20,258 bases of DNA from SIG440 sp045648205 (lineage in GTDB: Bacteria; Bacillota; Clostridia; Monoglobales; Monoglobaceae): positions 1 through 20,258 of the forward strand of contig JAZRNM010000041.1 of NCBI GenBank assembly GCA_045648205.1, in the 5' to 3' direction. Under the pieces are notes generated by a model. It did no database searches. It was not told where the DNA came from and saw only the letters and a list, made by a program, of their open reading frames with translations. The position numbers and the translations under genes are program-made. Each line of letters starts with the position of its first letter. The first letter of the stretch is position 1. Positions 1-7,939 of this stretch are shown here, piece by piece.

Positions 1-409
1 AAACATAACTGCTGAAGAAATAAAGATTGAGGTTGGTTCTGCTTGTTCACTCAAGGAGGAGTTGTCTGTTACCATAAAAGGACGTGACCTGGTTTCCGGA
101 CTTCCAAGAACCGCAACTGTAACTTCAGAGGAAATCAGAGAAGCTATCAAAGAAAGTCTTGCTGCAATCATTGACGGAATAAAGTCTGTCCTTGAAAAGA
201 CTCCTCCTGAACTTGCGGCTGATATTATTGAGTCGGGAATTGTTCTCACAGGTGGCGGTTCAATCTTAAAAGGATTGGGAAAACTGATAAATGCACACAC
301 AGGAATTCCGATTTATATCGCAGAAGCACCAACCGAATGTGTTGCAATGGGCGCAGGTAAGGCATTGGAAGAGATGAAAACTCTCCATACACTTCTTATT
401 GCTGAATAA
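1..409 (+). CDS. mreB: Rod shape-determining protein MreB, C-terminal part (5' end outside window)
   Basis: This is the last 135 codons of the actin-like protein MreB, which forms membrane-associated filaments that guide lateral cell-wall synthesis. The frame is open from base 2, starting with NITAEEIKIEVGSA, a typical MreB stretch, so the TTG at 62 is an internal codon and not a start. Further on come the conserved PPELAADI and the glycine-rich nucleotide-binding loop LTGGGS, then the family-typical ending around ECVAMGAGKALEE. MreB is usually about 335-345 residues, so roughly 40% is visible. The stop is TAA at 407-409, and mreC follows 31 bases later, as in most rod-shaped Firmicutes. The promoter lies outside the window. 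Confidence 0.95.
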   Translation, partial: NITAEEIKIEVGSACSLKEELSVTIKGRDLVSGLPRTATVTSEEIREAIKESLAAIIDGIKSVLEKTPPELAADIIESGIVLTGGGSILKGLGKLINAHTGIPIYIAEAPTECVAMGAGKALEEMKTLHTLLIAE

Positions 410-440
410 ATAGTTAAAATTTTTGAGAGGAGATACATCT

Positions 441-1283
441 TTGAAAAAATTTTTTAAAAACAAAGGTGTTTTGATATTAATATCAGTTGTCTTTATTTTG
501 AGCGTTATAATCGGTGTTGTTAATGCAACAAATTCCAACGTAACTTTTGTTGAAAATGTTGTGCAGGTTGTTGTTACCCCGGTTCAGAAACTGTTTACTA
601 ATATGGGCAATGGAATTTCAGGCTTTTTTGGGTATTTTTCTGATGTTGATAAATTACACAAAGAAATAGAATCCTTAAAATCCGAGAACGCAAAGCTTGA
701 GATGGATTTGGCAAAGAATGAAACAAGTTCAATTGAAAATGAAGAATTGAGAAAATTACTTTCACTTAAGGATGCTTATCCGGAACTTGAGTTTGCAGCA
801 GCTCAAATCATTGCACGAGAACCGTCAAATTGGTACAATACATTTACCATTGACAAGGGTGCGGCTGATGGAGTTGCGATAAATCAACCCATTGTTTCCA
901 GTGACAAAACATTGATCGGAAGGATAAGCGAAGTTGGCACAACATGGGCAAGAGTTACAACTCTCAGTGATCCGGGACACTCAGCAGGAGCTGTGGTGGT
1001 GCGTTCTGGTGAATACGGAATTATTGATGGTGACTCATCCTTTGGTGGGAATAAAAACTTTAAGTTGGCGTTTATATCCAAAAACGCTGACATCATTGTT
1101 GGTGACAGAGTGGTAACTTCCGGACTTGGAGGCATATATCCAAAAGGGTTGAACATCGGAAAAGTGTTGGAAATCAGGCCCGATATTCAGGGAATATCAC
1201 AATATGCTGTTGTCGCTCCCGATGCTGACATAGAAAAGCTTAGATTCGTTTTGGTTGTGCTGAATCCGACGGATGAATTTTAA
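441..1283 (+). CDS. mreC: Rod shape-determining protein MreC
   Basis: MreC is a bitopic membrane protein that links cytoplasmic MreB filaments to the extracellular elongation machinery, including PBP2. I place the start at TTG 441 because GAGAGGAG (425-432) sits 8 bases before it; an upstream in-frame TTG at 423 overlaps this site and is unlikely. The protein is 280 residues, normal for the family (about 290 in Bacillus). A basic N-terminus is followed by one transmembrane helix (about residues 9-29), a charged coiled-coil segment (about 65-110), and the beta-rich periplasmic-type domain with DKGAADGV and the conserved DPGHSAGAVV region. It lies between mreB and mreD in what is evidently one operon. 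Confidence 0.95.
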   Translation: MKKFFKNKGVLILISVVFILSVIIGVVNATNSNVTFVENVVQVVVTPVQKLFTNMGNGISGFFGYFSDVDKLHKEIESLKSENAKLEMDLAKNETSSIENEELRKLLSLKDAYPELEFAAAQIIAREPSNWYNTFTIDKGAADGVAINQPIVSSDKTLIGRISEVGTTWARVTTLSDPGHSAGAVVVRSGEYGIIDGDSSFGGNKNFKLAFISKNADIIVGDRVVTSGLGGIYPKGLNIGKVLEIRPDIQGISQYAVVAPDADIEKLRFVLVVLNPTDEF

Positions 1284-1309
1284 ATATAGAACGAAAGGCT
1301 GTAAATATT

Positions 1310-1819
1310 ATGAAGGTTACAATACACGGAGTTTTTTTGCTGTTGTTTTCTGTGTTTCAGGCAACTTGGCTCGATTGTATTGAGATTTTCGGTGTGAAAC
1401 CTAATTTGTTTCTTGTTTATTTGATTACAATATGTTGTTTTTGCAGTAAAACAGAGGGTATGGCTTTGGGTGCAGTGTTAGGGTTGTTTTTGGACGTGCT
1501 TATAGGCAGATTTTGGGGGCTGAATGCTGTTTTGGGAGCAATAACGGGTTTCTTTTTGGCAGGTTTTTGTGAAGGCGTGCTGAGAAACAACAATATCTTT
1601 ATTGTTTTGTTGCTTGCATTCTTCGTGTCAGTGATATATGAAGCAATTTATGGCTTTGTTTCATTTGTTTTTGGAACGGATATGCATTTGGGCTTTAAGC
1701 TTGTCAGATTTATCCTGCCGGAGGCTCTTTATAATGTTTTTGCTGCTTTTGTGCTTTACTTCCCAATAAAGAAATTTACTAAACTTTTGTATGTTGATAA
1801 GGGTGAAATAATTGGATAA
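1310..1819 (+). CDS. mreD: Rod shape-determining protein MreD
   Basis: MreD is the small polytopic membrane partner of MreC in the elongasome. The 169-residue product is almost entirely hydrophobic, with about six membrane segments (roughly residues 5-25, 32-48, 50-66, 70-90, 96-120 and 134-152) and an acidic/glycine motif, GLFLDVLIGRFWGLNA, typical of the family. Start ATG 1310 follows a weak GAAAGG-type ribosome-binding site. Its last 8 bases (1812-1819) overlap the start of mrdA in another frame, which indicates translational coupling. Primary-sequence conservation in MreD is low, so the call rests on hydrophobicity, length and position between mreC and mrdA. Confidence 0.9.
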   Translation: MKVTIHGVFLLLFSVFQATWLDCIEIFGVKPNLFLVYLITICCFCSKTEGMALGAVLGLFLDVLIGRFWGLNAVLGAITGFFLAGFCEGVLRNNNIFIVLLLAFFVSVIYEAIYGFVSFVFGTDMHLGFKLVRFILPEALYNVFAAFVLYFPIKKFTKLLYVDKGEIIG

Positions 1820-3848
1820 AAAAGGCTTGAAGGCTCGATTGATTTTTATACTGTGTTTTCTTGCCGTGTTCACAACGCTTTGTGTTGCACGGCTTTTTAG
1901 CTTGCAGATTGTACATGGGGATGAATACAGAGAGAAGGCCGAAAATCGTCTTGTTCGTGCATATCCCATAAAGGCTCCAAGAGGAGAAATGCTGGACAGA
2001 TACGGAAGACCTTTGGTGACGAATAGTATGGGATATTATGTTCAACTTCAGAGTGTGAACAATGACGATAAGGTTCTCAATGCTACAATTTATAATTTAA
2101 TTAAGATTTTCGAAACTGATGGTGTTGAATACATTGATGATTTTCCAATCAAGGGTAGAGAATATAGATTTGAGTTTTCAAGTGAAGAAAACACAGATAA
2201 AGAATTGTCAGAATGGAAAAAGGAAAATAAGCTTGAAAAGTACGAAACAGCGAAAGACATAATGGGTTATTATGTGGAGGAATTTGGTGTTTCTGAAGAC
2301 TATGACAAGCTTGATGCAAGAAACATCATAGCTGTACGGTACACTATGAGAACAAGAAATTTCAGCGTGATGAATCCCTATACCTTTGCAAACAATATTC
2401 CTATGGAAACTGTCCAGAAAATTAAAGAACGTTCATTTGAATTGGGTGGAGTAAGTGTAGAAATAGAACCGGTACGTGAATATGTGAATGGTTCTATGGC
2501 TGCTCATATTTTAGGTCGAACAGGTATTATATACAAGGAAGAATATGATGAACTCAAAGACCAGGGATATGGGATGAATGATATTATCGGAAAAGACGGG
2601 CTTGAAAAAGTTCTTGAAAAGTATCTGAAAGGAACTGATGGCTACAAAAGAGTTGAGCAGACAAAAGCGGGCTCGCTTTCAGAAACTTTGAGTGTGAAGG
2701 CTGCTGAAACTGAAAATTTTGCTGTACTCACTTTGGATTCCGAATTGCAAAGAATTGCAGAAGAGTCGCTGGCGGAAAATATTGATGCAACCCGTTCAGA
2801 CAGAGGCATTGATTGTTACAGTGGTGCTGCTGTTGCTGTGGAAATAAGCACCGGAGATGTTCTTGCAATGGTGTCCTTGCCGGGTTATGACCCTAAAGAT
2901 TATACCAAAAACTATAATCAACTGCTACAGGACAAGAAAAACCCTTTGCTCAATCGTGCTTTGGGTGGAGCTTATACTCCGGGTTCAACTTTTAAGCCAT
3001 TAACATCAATTGCTGCTCTGGAAGAAGGAATTATTTCACCGACGACAGTGATTGAGGATTTGGGTGTTTACAAATACTATGCACCGTCATACCAGCCAAC
3101 ATGCCTGATTTGGAAAAATACCGGAGAAACCCATGGCGCCATCAATGTTTCCGAAGCTATTGGTGTTTCGTGTAACTATTTCTTTTATGACGTGGGGAGA
3201 CAATTAGGGATTGAAAAATTATCAAATTATGCCAAAGCATTCGGTCTTGGTCAGACAACGGGTATAGAGCTTGCAGAAGCAGAAGGCCTTGTGGCAAGTG
3301 CTGAAAATCGCGAGGAACGAGGACTTGAATGGTATCCCGGTGATACTTTGCAGGCAGCAATTGGTCAATCAGATAATATGTTTACTCCGGCTCAGCTTGC
3401 AAGTTATGTAAGCACAATAATAAATCGTGGCACAAGATATTCACTCCATCTTGTCAAGGATATAAGGGACTACAAAACAGGTAAAATTGTTTACAGAAAC
3501 GAGCCTTCGGTAATTTCGAAATATGAAATATCTGATGAAACCTTATTCGCTGTCAAAGATGGAATGAGAAGGGTTACGGAAGATGGTACGGCTAAGGCTG
3601 TTTTTGAAGATTTTCCAATCGCAGTGGGCGGAAAAACAGGAACAGCTGAGGTAAGCCGTGGAAGTGATACGGTCCTTTTTGTGGGCTTTGCTCCGTATGA
3701 CAACCCGCAGATTGCGGTTTCGGTTGTTTTGGAACATGGGGCTACGAGCAGATATGCAGCTCAGGTTGCCCGCGATATGTTTGAATACTATTTGGGACTT
3801 TCGGTTGTTTCGGATGAAGTGGACAAAATGAATACTTTATTGAAATAA
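1812..3848 (+). CDS. mrdA: Penicillin-binding protein 2 (elongasome transpeptidase)
   Basis: This is a class B penicillin-binding protein that cross-links peptidoglycan during lateral wall growth, working with MreBCD and RodA. The 678-residue protein has a short basic N-terminus, one membrane anchor (about residues 9-29), a non-catalytic dimerisation domain beginning with the conserved APRGEMLDRYGRPL, and a C-terminal transpeptidase domain. All three active-site motifs are present: S392-T-F-K395 (nucleophile and base) in YTPGSTFKP, S453-C-N455, and K608-T-G-T611 in GGKTGTAE. The start is TTG 1812, inside mreD; no ATG lies before the membrane anchor. It is the last gene of the mre operon, and no clear terminator follows. 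A spore- or division-specific paralogue (SpoVD/PBP3) is less likely given the mre context and the lack of PASTA repeats. Confidence 0.94.
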   Translation: MDKKGLKARLIFILCFLAVFTTLCVARLFSLQIVHGDEYREKAENRLVRAYPIKAPRGEMLDRYGRPLVTNSMGYYVQLQSVNNDDKVLNATIYNLIKIFETDGVEYIDDFPIKGREYRFEFSSEENTDKELSEWKKENKLEKYETAKDIMGYYVEEFGVSEDYDKLDARNIIAVRYTMRTRNFSVMNPYTFANNIPMETVQKIKERSFELGGVSVEIEPVREYVNGSMAAHILGRTGIIYKEEYDELKDQGYGMNDIIGKDGLEKVLEKYLKGTDGYKRVEQTKAGSLSETLSVKAAETENFAVLTLDSELQRIAEESLAENIDATRSDRGIDCYSGAAVAVEISTGDVLAMVSLPGYDPKDYTKNYNQLLQDKKNPLLNRALGGAYTPGSTFKPLTSIAALEEGIISPTTVIEDLGVYKYYAPSYQPTCLIWKNTGETHGAINVSEAIGVSCNYFFYDVGRQLGIEKLSNYAKAFGLGQTTGIELAEAEGLVASAENREERGLEWYPGDTLQAAIGQSDNMFTPAQLASYVSTIINRGTRYSLHLVKDIRDYKTGKIVYRNEPSVISKYEISDETLFAVKDGMRRVTEDGTAKAVFEDFPIAVGGKTGTAEVSRGSDTVLFVGFAPYDNPQIAVSVVLEHGATSRYAAQVARDMFEYYLGLSVVSDEVDKMNTLLK

Positions 3849-3886
3849 TTTTGTATAGTATTTTTGAAAAAAAAGCAAATAATATT

Positions 3887-3915
3887 TTGACATTTGCACT
3901 ATCTTGTGTTAATAT
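3887..3915 (+). promoter_or_regulatory. Vegetative promoter for minD
   Basis: A perfect -35 box TTGACA (3887-3892) is followed by a 17-base spacer and the -10 box TAATAT (3910-3915), which is preceded by TGT and so has an extended -10 element. It lies in the 108-base gap between mrdA and minD. It suggests minD and mgsA can be transcribed independently of the mre operon. The assignment is by sequence match only. Confidence 0.7.
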
Positions 3916-3956
3916 GTTTAAGAGGATAAATGCATATATAACATGGAGGCTTTTTG

Positions 3957-4751
3957 ATGTCTGAGGTGATAGTAATAACTTCCGGAAAAGGCGGAGTGGG
4001 AAAAACAACAACAACAGCCAATCTTGGTGTGGGGCTTTCAAAACTCGGCAAGAAGGTTATTTTGCTTGACACAGATATTGGTCTTCGTAATCTTGATATT
4101 ATATTAGGGATTGAAAACAGTATTGTCTATGATATCGTTGATGTTGTCAATGGAAACTGCGAACTTGAGAATGCGATTATTGCGGACAAACGCTTTGATG
4201 GATTGTTTATGATTCCGGCAGCCCAGACCAAAGAGAAAACTGCGGTTACGGTTGAACAGATGAAAGATCTTTGTGATAGGCTGAAGACAAGTTATGATTT
4301 CGTGCTCATTGATTGTCCTGCGGGAATTGAACAAGGTTTTAAAAATGCTGTTGCCGGTGCTGACAAGGCTGTGGTTGTTGCAATTCCTGAGCCGTCTTCG
4401 ATTCGGGACGCAGACCGGATTATTGGACTTCTTGAAGAAAATGGACTAAATGATTATCTTGTTCTCATCAACAGGGTCAGACCTGATATGGTAAGAAGCG
4501 GCGATATGATGAATGTTGATGATGTGATTGGAATTTTGAATGCGGATTTGATAGGTGTTATACCCGATGACCCCAACATAATCATATCGGCAAATAAGGG
4601 TGAACCGGTGGTTACAAACCCGAAAGCTCTTGCAGGTCAGGGATACAGAAATGTTGCGGAGCGACTTTGCGGAAACAATATTCCTCTTATTGAATTTGAC
4701 AAAAGGTCTATTCGCGGCAAATTGAAAAAAGTTTTCATTAAAAAACAATAG
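3957..4751 (+). CDS. minD: Septum site-determining ATPase MinD
   Basis: MinD is a ParA-family ATPase that binds the membrane in its ATP form and, with MinC, blocks division away from midcell. The 264-residue product has the deviant Walker A motif GKGGVGKT (residues 10-17, signature Lys11 and Lys16), LLDTDIGLRNLD (36-47), Walker B LIDCPAG (117-123) and the MinD-typical SSIRDADRIIGLL. The C-terminus is a lysine-rich amphipathic stretch (about 249-264, SIRGKLKKVFIKKQ) that fits the membrane-targeting helix. Start ATG 3957 is 7 bases after GGAGG (3945-3949); a TTG one codon earlier is in frame but worse placed. No minC precedes it and no minE follows; mgsA comes 36 bases downstream. Confidence 0.93.
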   Translation: MSEVIVITSGKGGVGKTTTTANLGVGLSKLGKKVILLDTDIGLRNLDIILGIENSIVYDIVDVVNGNCELENAIIADKRFDGLFMIPAAQTKEKTAVTVEQMKDLCDRLKTSYDFVLIDCPAGIEQGFKNAVAGADKAVVVAIPEPSSIRDADRIIGLLEENGLNDYLVLINRVRPDMVRSGDMMNVDDVIGILNADLIGVIPDDPNIIISANKGEPVVTNPKALAGQGYRNVAERLCGNNIPLIEFDKRSIRGKLKKVFIKKQ

Positions 4752-4787
4752 CAATGAACAAAAGAAACAAAACTAGGAGGTCACAAC

Positions 4788-5201
4788 GTGAATATTGCTT
4801 TAATTGCACATGACAAGAAAAAAGAATTGATGGTAGATTTTTGTATTGCTTACAAGGGAATATTGGCTAAGCATAATTTGTGTGCTACAGGGACAACCGG
4901 AAGTCTTATAAATGAGGCAACCGGGCTGAACGTAAATTTGTTTTTGTCGGGACCTCAGGGCGGAGACCAGCAAATTGGTGCCCGCATTGCGTATAATGAG
5001 ATTGATTTGGTTTTGTTTTTCCGTGATCCGCTCACGGCTCAGCCACATGAACCGGATGTTTCGGCACTTTTCAGACTTTGTGATGTTCATAACATTCCTC
5101 TTGCTACAAACAGCGCTACCGCTGAGGTTATGATAAGAGGTCTTGAACGTGGCGACCTTGATTGGAGAGATATTGTTAACCCCAAAAATCAGCATGCGTA
5201 A
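4788..5201 (+). CDS. mgsA: Methylglyoxal synthase
   Basis: This enzyme converts dihydroxyacetone phosphate to methylglyoxal and inorganic phosphate, a bypass that releases phosphate when phosphorylated sugars accumulate. The protein has 137 residues, as in Bacillus. The residues matching the E. coli active site are all present with a constant offset of 11: His8, Asp60 (in GPQGGDQQIGARI), Asp80, His87 and Asp90 (in FFRDPLTAQPHEPDV). The phosphate-binding loop GTTGSLI is also visible. It starts with GTG at 4788, 7 bases after a strong AGGAGG (4775-4780). Its place just after min genes is a recurring arrangement in Clostridia; it probably shares the minD transcript. Confidence 0.96.
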   Translation: MNIALIAHDKKKELMVDFCIAYKGILAKHNLCATGTTGSLINEATGLNVNLFLSGPQGGDQQIGARIAYNEIDLVLFFRDPLTAQPHEPDVSALFRLCDVHNIPLATNSATAEVMIRGLERGDLDWRDIVNPKNQHA

Positions 5202-5228
5202 AAATTTTTAAATATTTCGAAAAAACAC

Positions 5229-5257
5229 TTGCATTTTGGAAAAATATGTGATATACT
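5229..5257 (+). promoter_or_regulatory. Vegetative promoter for rplS
   Basis: The -35 box TTGCAT (5229-5234), a 17-base spacer and the -10 box TATACT (5252-5257) preceded by TGA form a strong extended -10 promoter. Transcription would begin near 5264, giving rplS a leader of about 80 bases. This matches rplS standing apart from its frequent upstream neighbour trmD. Confidence 0.75.
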
Positions 5258-5275
5258 TTATTAGTTAATTATGGG

Positions 5276-5307
5276 TAGTCCTCTGTTTATAGTCTGTCTG
5301 GAGGCTA
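5276..5307 (+). promoter_or_regulatory. Hairpin in the rplS leader, candidate L19 autoregulatory element
   Basis: TAGTCCTC (5276-5283) can pair with GAGGCTA (5301-5307), giving seven base pairs with one bulged T (5279) and a 17-base loop. It lies between the predicted transcription start and the rplS ribosome-binding site (around 5331-5338). L19 leaders that bind their own product are known in Firmicutes; whether this one belongs to that family cannot be decided by eye. The stem is short and could be chance in a leader of this length. Confidence 0.35.
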
Positions 5308-5345
5308 TATGGCATGAATATCTGAAATAGAAAGGAAGAAAAAAT

Positions 5346-5687
5346 ATGAACATTTTAGACCAGATTACACAAGATCAAATCAGAACAGACCTTCCACAGC
5401 TTAACATCGGTGACACAGTTCGTGTGTATGTTAAGGTAAAAGAAGGAACAAGAGAAAGAATTCAGATGTTTGAAGGCACAATCATAAAGAAGAATCACGG
5501 TGGAATTCGTGAAACCTTCACAGTGAGAAGACTTTCATACGGTGTTGGAGTTGAAAGAACCTTCCCGGTTAACTCACCCAACATTGACCGCATTGAAGTT
5601 TCAAGACGCGGTAAAGTTAGACGTGCTAAGCTTTATTATCTCCGTGACAGAGTTGGTAAGGCAGCAAAAGTTAAAGAAAAGATTTAA
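5346..5687 (+). CDS. rplS: 50S ribosomal protein L19
   Basis: L19 sits at the interface of the two ribosomal subunits. The 113-residue product has the normal length and the family hallmarks: GDTVRVYVKVKEG, RIQMFEGTIIKKNHGG, ETFTVRRLSYGVGVERTFPV, and a basic C-terminus with RRGKVRRAKLYYLRDR. Start ATG 5346 follows AAAGGAAG (5331-5338). The gene has its own promoter and leader, and a hairpin just after its stop separates it from lepB. The trmD and rpsP genes that often precede rplS are absent; mgsA lies upstream instead. Confidence 0.97.
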   Translation: MNILDQITQDQIRTDLPQLNIGDTVRVYVKVKEGTRERIQMFEGTIIKKNHGGIRETFTVRRLSYGVGVERTFPVNSPNIDRIEVSRRGKVRRAKLYYLRDRVGKAAKVKEKI

Positions 5688-5697
5688 CAATCAACGT

Positions 5698-5722
5698 GGC
5701 GGGTATTTTCAAAATACCTGCC
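5698..5722 (+). terminator. Inverted repeat after rplS, probable weak terminator or attenuator
   Basis: GGCGGGTATTTT and AAAATACCTGCC are mirror halves, 12 bases each around a single C, with one G-T wobble; about ten pairs can form around a small loop. It begins 10 bases after the rplS stop. The following bases (ATTTCACTATTTTG) are T-rich but not a clean U tract, so termination may be partial, letting some transcription continue into lepB. That fits high expression of L19 relative to the genes behind it. Confidence 0.55.
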
Positions 5723-5781
5723 ATTTCACTATTTTGAATTTTTTATTCTGTTGCTTGAATGTGACACAGTTGGAGGCAGTT

Positions 5782-6420
5782 ATGGAAAATTTTGAAAATG
5801 AAAACAAACAATTTGAAAACGTGGAGTCCGAAATTGTTGAGGACCAAGACCCGAAGACTGATTGGAAAAAGGAACTTTGGGACTGGGTGAAAGCCATTGT
5901 TTTTGCTGTGGTAATTGCCCTGTTGCTCAAAAATTTTGTTCTTACGCTTGCCAAAGTTGACGGATCTTCAATGGAACCCACCCTGCACGATTCTGACCGC
6001 ATGTATGTAAATAGATTGATGTATACACCTGAAAGAGGAGACGTTATAATTTTTGAACCTGCATCAGCCCCGGGTAAACCATATATCAAGAGGGTAATTG
6101 CAATTGAAGGCGACACTGTGTTCATTGATTTTAATACAGGTGATGTGTATGTTAATGATGAAATTATTGATGAACCATATATTGCAGAAAAAACATCGTT
6201 GATAGGTACGTATATTTATGGCTTGATGGCAAATGACGATTTTAGTCGTGAAGAACCCATCAAAATCGGTAAAGATGAAGTGTTTGTTATGGGTGACAAC
6301 AGAAACAACAGCAAGGACAGCCGCGAGCTTGGACCTGTGCCGACAAAAGAGATAATAGGTCATGCATTATTCCGTTTCTGGCCATTAAACAGTATCGGAA
6401 GCACTGATTTTGACTACTAA
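5782..6420 (+). CDS. lepB: Signal peptidase I
   Basis: Type I signal peptidase removes signal peptides from exported preproteins at the outer face of the membrane. The 212-residue product has an acidic cytoplasmic N-terminus of about 30 residues, one transmembrane helix (about 35-56), and the family S26 motifs: nucleophile Ser63 in GSSMEPTL, general base Lys103 in YIKRVIAIEGD, and GDNRNNSKDSRELGPV near 191-206. I chose ATG 5782, preceded by GGAGG (5772-5776); the frame is open further back into rplS, but those 80 codons have no homology that I recognise and overlap the L19 gene. ylqF follows 17 bases after its stop, suggesting one operon. Confidence 0.95.
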   Translation: MENFENENKQFENVESEIVEDQDPKTDWKKELWDWVKAIVFAVVIALLLKNFVLTLAKVDGSSMEPTLHDSDRMYVNRLMYTPERGDVIIFEPASAPGKPYIKRVIAIEGDTVFIDFNTGDVYVNDEIIDEPYIAEKTSLIGTYIYGLMANDDFSREEPIKIGKDEVFVMGDNRNNSKDSRELGPVPTKEIIGHALFRFWPLNSIGSTDFDY

Positions 6421-6437
6421 AATATAAGAGGTATAAT

Positions 6438-7286
6438 ATGGAGATACAATGGTTCCCCGGACATATGGCGAAAACCAGAAAATTGATAACCGAAAACATC
6501 AAGCTTGTTGATGTTGTGGTTGAACTTGTGGATGCAAGAATTCCTTTGTCTTCACGAAACCCCGTTATTGACAGCATTGTTGGAAAAAAACCGCGTGTCC
6601 TGATTTTGAATAAAAGTGATATTTCTGACCAAAGGGCAAATGCTTTGTGGATTAGCTATTTTGAAAAGAAGGGGATATGCACCATTACTGCGGACAGTCT
6701 TTCGGGGAAGGGCCTGAAAAATTTTGATGAAGCAATCGAAAGGGTTTTGGCCGAAAAGTTTGCACGTGATAAAGAACGCGGAATGATTAGACGTGCTGTG
6801 AAAATTCTTGTTGTGGGCATTCCCAATGTGGGTAAATCCTCTTTTATAAACAGACTTTCCGGACGAGCTGCCGCAAAGGTGGGAGACAGACCGGGAGTTA
6901 CAACTGCAAAGCAATGGATAAGAACCGCAGGCAAATATGAGCTCCTTGATACCCCCGGAATTTTGTGGCCCAAATTTGAAGATGTTGAGGTTGGAAGACG
7001 AATTGCTTTTACGGGTGGAATTAAAGATGAAATTATGGATATTGAAGAGCTTGCGTTTTACCTGATAGGTTTTTTGCGTCGGAATTATGCGGATATGCTT
7101 TATTCACGTTTCAAGATTGATGAAGACATTGAATCCTTAGATGATTTTGAGGCTTTGGAACTCATAGGCAGAAAAAGGGGCTGCATAGTGTCGGGCGGTC
7201 ATGTGGACACACTTCGGGCGGCAAATCTTGTTTTGGATGAGTTCAGAGCTGCGAAGATAGGTAAGATAACTTTAGAATTGCCATAA
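6438..7286 (+). CDS. ylqF: Ribosome biogenesis GTPase RbgA/YlqF
   Basis: RbgA is a circularly permuted GTPase needed for a late step in assembling the 50S subunit. The 282-residue product opens with the diagnostic IQWFPGHMAKTRK. Its G motifs occur in permuted order: G4 NKSD (58-61), G1 GIPNVGKSS (127-135), G2 region RPGVTT (151-156) and G3 DTPG (171-174). A C-terminal helical domain of about 90 residues follows. Start ATG 6438 follows AAGAGGT. It sits between lepB and rnhB, the standard Firmicute neighbourhood downstream of rplS, which fits its role in ribosome assembly. Confidence 0.95.
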   Translation: MEIQWFPGHMAKTRKLITENIKLVDVVVELVDARIPLSSRNPVIDSIVGKKPRVLILNKSDISDQRANALWISYFEKKGICTITADSLSGKGLKNFDEAIERVLAEKFARDKERGMIRRAVKILVVGIPNVGKSSFINRLSGRAAAKVGDRPGVTTAKQWIRTAGKYELLDTPGILWPKFEDVEVGRRIAFTGGIKDEIMDIEELAFYLIGFLRRNYADMLYSRFKIDEDIESLDDFEALELIGRKRGCIVSGGHVDTLRAANLVLDEFRAAKIGKITLELP

Positions 7287-7290
7287 TATT

Positions 7291-7314
7291 GGGGCTGTAA
7301 ATTTTTACAGCCCC
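7291..7314 (+). terminator. GC-rich hairpin between ylqF and rnhB
   Basis: GGGGCTGTAA (7291-7300) and TTACAGCCCC (7305-7314) are perfect complements around the loop ATTT, a stable 10-base-pair stem starting 4 bases after the ylqF stop. No U tract follows (ATTTGG), so classical termination is doubtful; it may be an RNA processing or stability element. The rnhB ribosome-binding site starts only 12 bases later. Confidence 0.5.
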
Positions 7315-7338
7315 ATTTGGATATTGGAGGTTGAATTT

Positions 7339-7938
7339 ATGAAAGAAATTGAAAATTCACTTTATGCTGAAGGGTATAGTTTTGTGGCTGGTGTGGACGA
7401 AGCAGGCAGAGGCCCACTTGCAGGACCGGTTTGTGCTGCTGCTGTGATTTTCCCCAAGGACACAATAATTGATGGAATAAATGATTCAAAAAAGCTTTCA
7501 GAAAAGAAACGCGAACAGCTCTTTGATGTTATAATAAACTCAGCTCTTGCATATTCAATTGAATTTGTTTCACCGGAGGTTATTGATGAAATAAACATTC
7601 GTCAGGCAACAGCACTTGCAATGCACAATGCAGTGAAAAATCTTGAAAAAAACGCCGACTTTGTTATTATAGACGGCAACGACAACATTCCATACGAGAT
7701 ACCATATCAATATGTGATAAAAGGTGATGCGAAATCACAGACCATCGCTGCAGCGTCTATACTTGCAAAAGTGAGCAGGGACAGGCTTATGGTTGAGCTT
7801 GACAAGAAGTATCCCGAATATGATTTTGCAAAACATAAAGGATATGGGACTAAAGCTCATATGGAAGCTATCCAAAAGTATGGAGTTTTGCCTGTCCACA
7901 GAAAGTCTTTTATGACAGCGAAGGTTTTGGGGAAATAA
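7339..7938 (+). CDS. rnhB: Ribonuclease HII
   Basis: RNase HII cuts RNA in RNA-DNA hybrids and removes single ribonucleotides from DNA. The 199-residue protein has the hallmark GVDEAGRGPLAGPV with metal ligands Asp20 and Glu21, Asp112 in IIDGN, and Asp148 in ILAKVSRDRL, so the DEDD active site is complete. The late conserved block HKGYGTKAH is also present. I chose ATG 7339, 8 bases after GGAGG (7326-7330); an in-frame TTG at 7324 overlaps that site. yraN starts 1 base past the stop, a tight coupling seen in many Firmicutes. Confidence 0.96.
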   Translation: MKEIENSLYAEGYSFVAGVDEAGRGPLAGPVCAAAVIFPKDTIIDGINDSKKLSEKKREQLFDVIINSALAYSIEFVSPEVIDEINIRQATALAMHNAVKNLEKNADFVIIDGNDNIPYEIPYQYVIKGDAKSQTIAAASILAKVSRDRLMVELDKKYPEYDFAKHKGYGTKAHMEAIQKYGVLPVHRKSFMTAKVLGK

Positions 7939-7939
7939 T

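Noticed and set aside
5542..5781. An 80-codon N-terminal extension of the lepB reading frame overlapping rplS
   Set aside because: The frame is merely open. ATG 5782 has a GGAGG site and gives a normal-length signal peptidase, while the extension lies mostly within the rplS gene and across the post-rplS hairpin.
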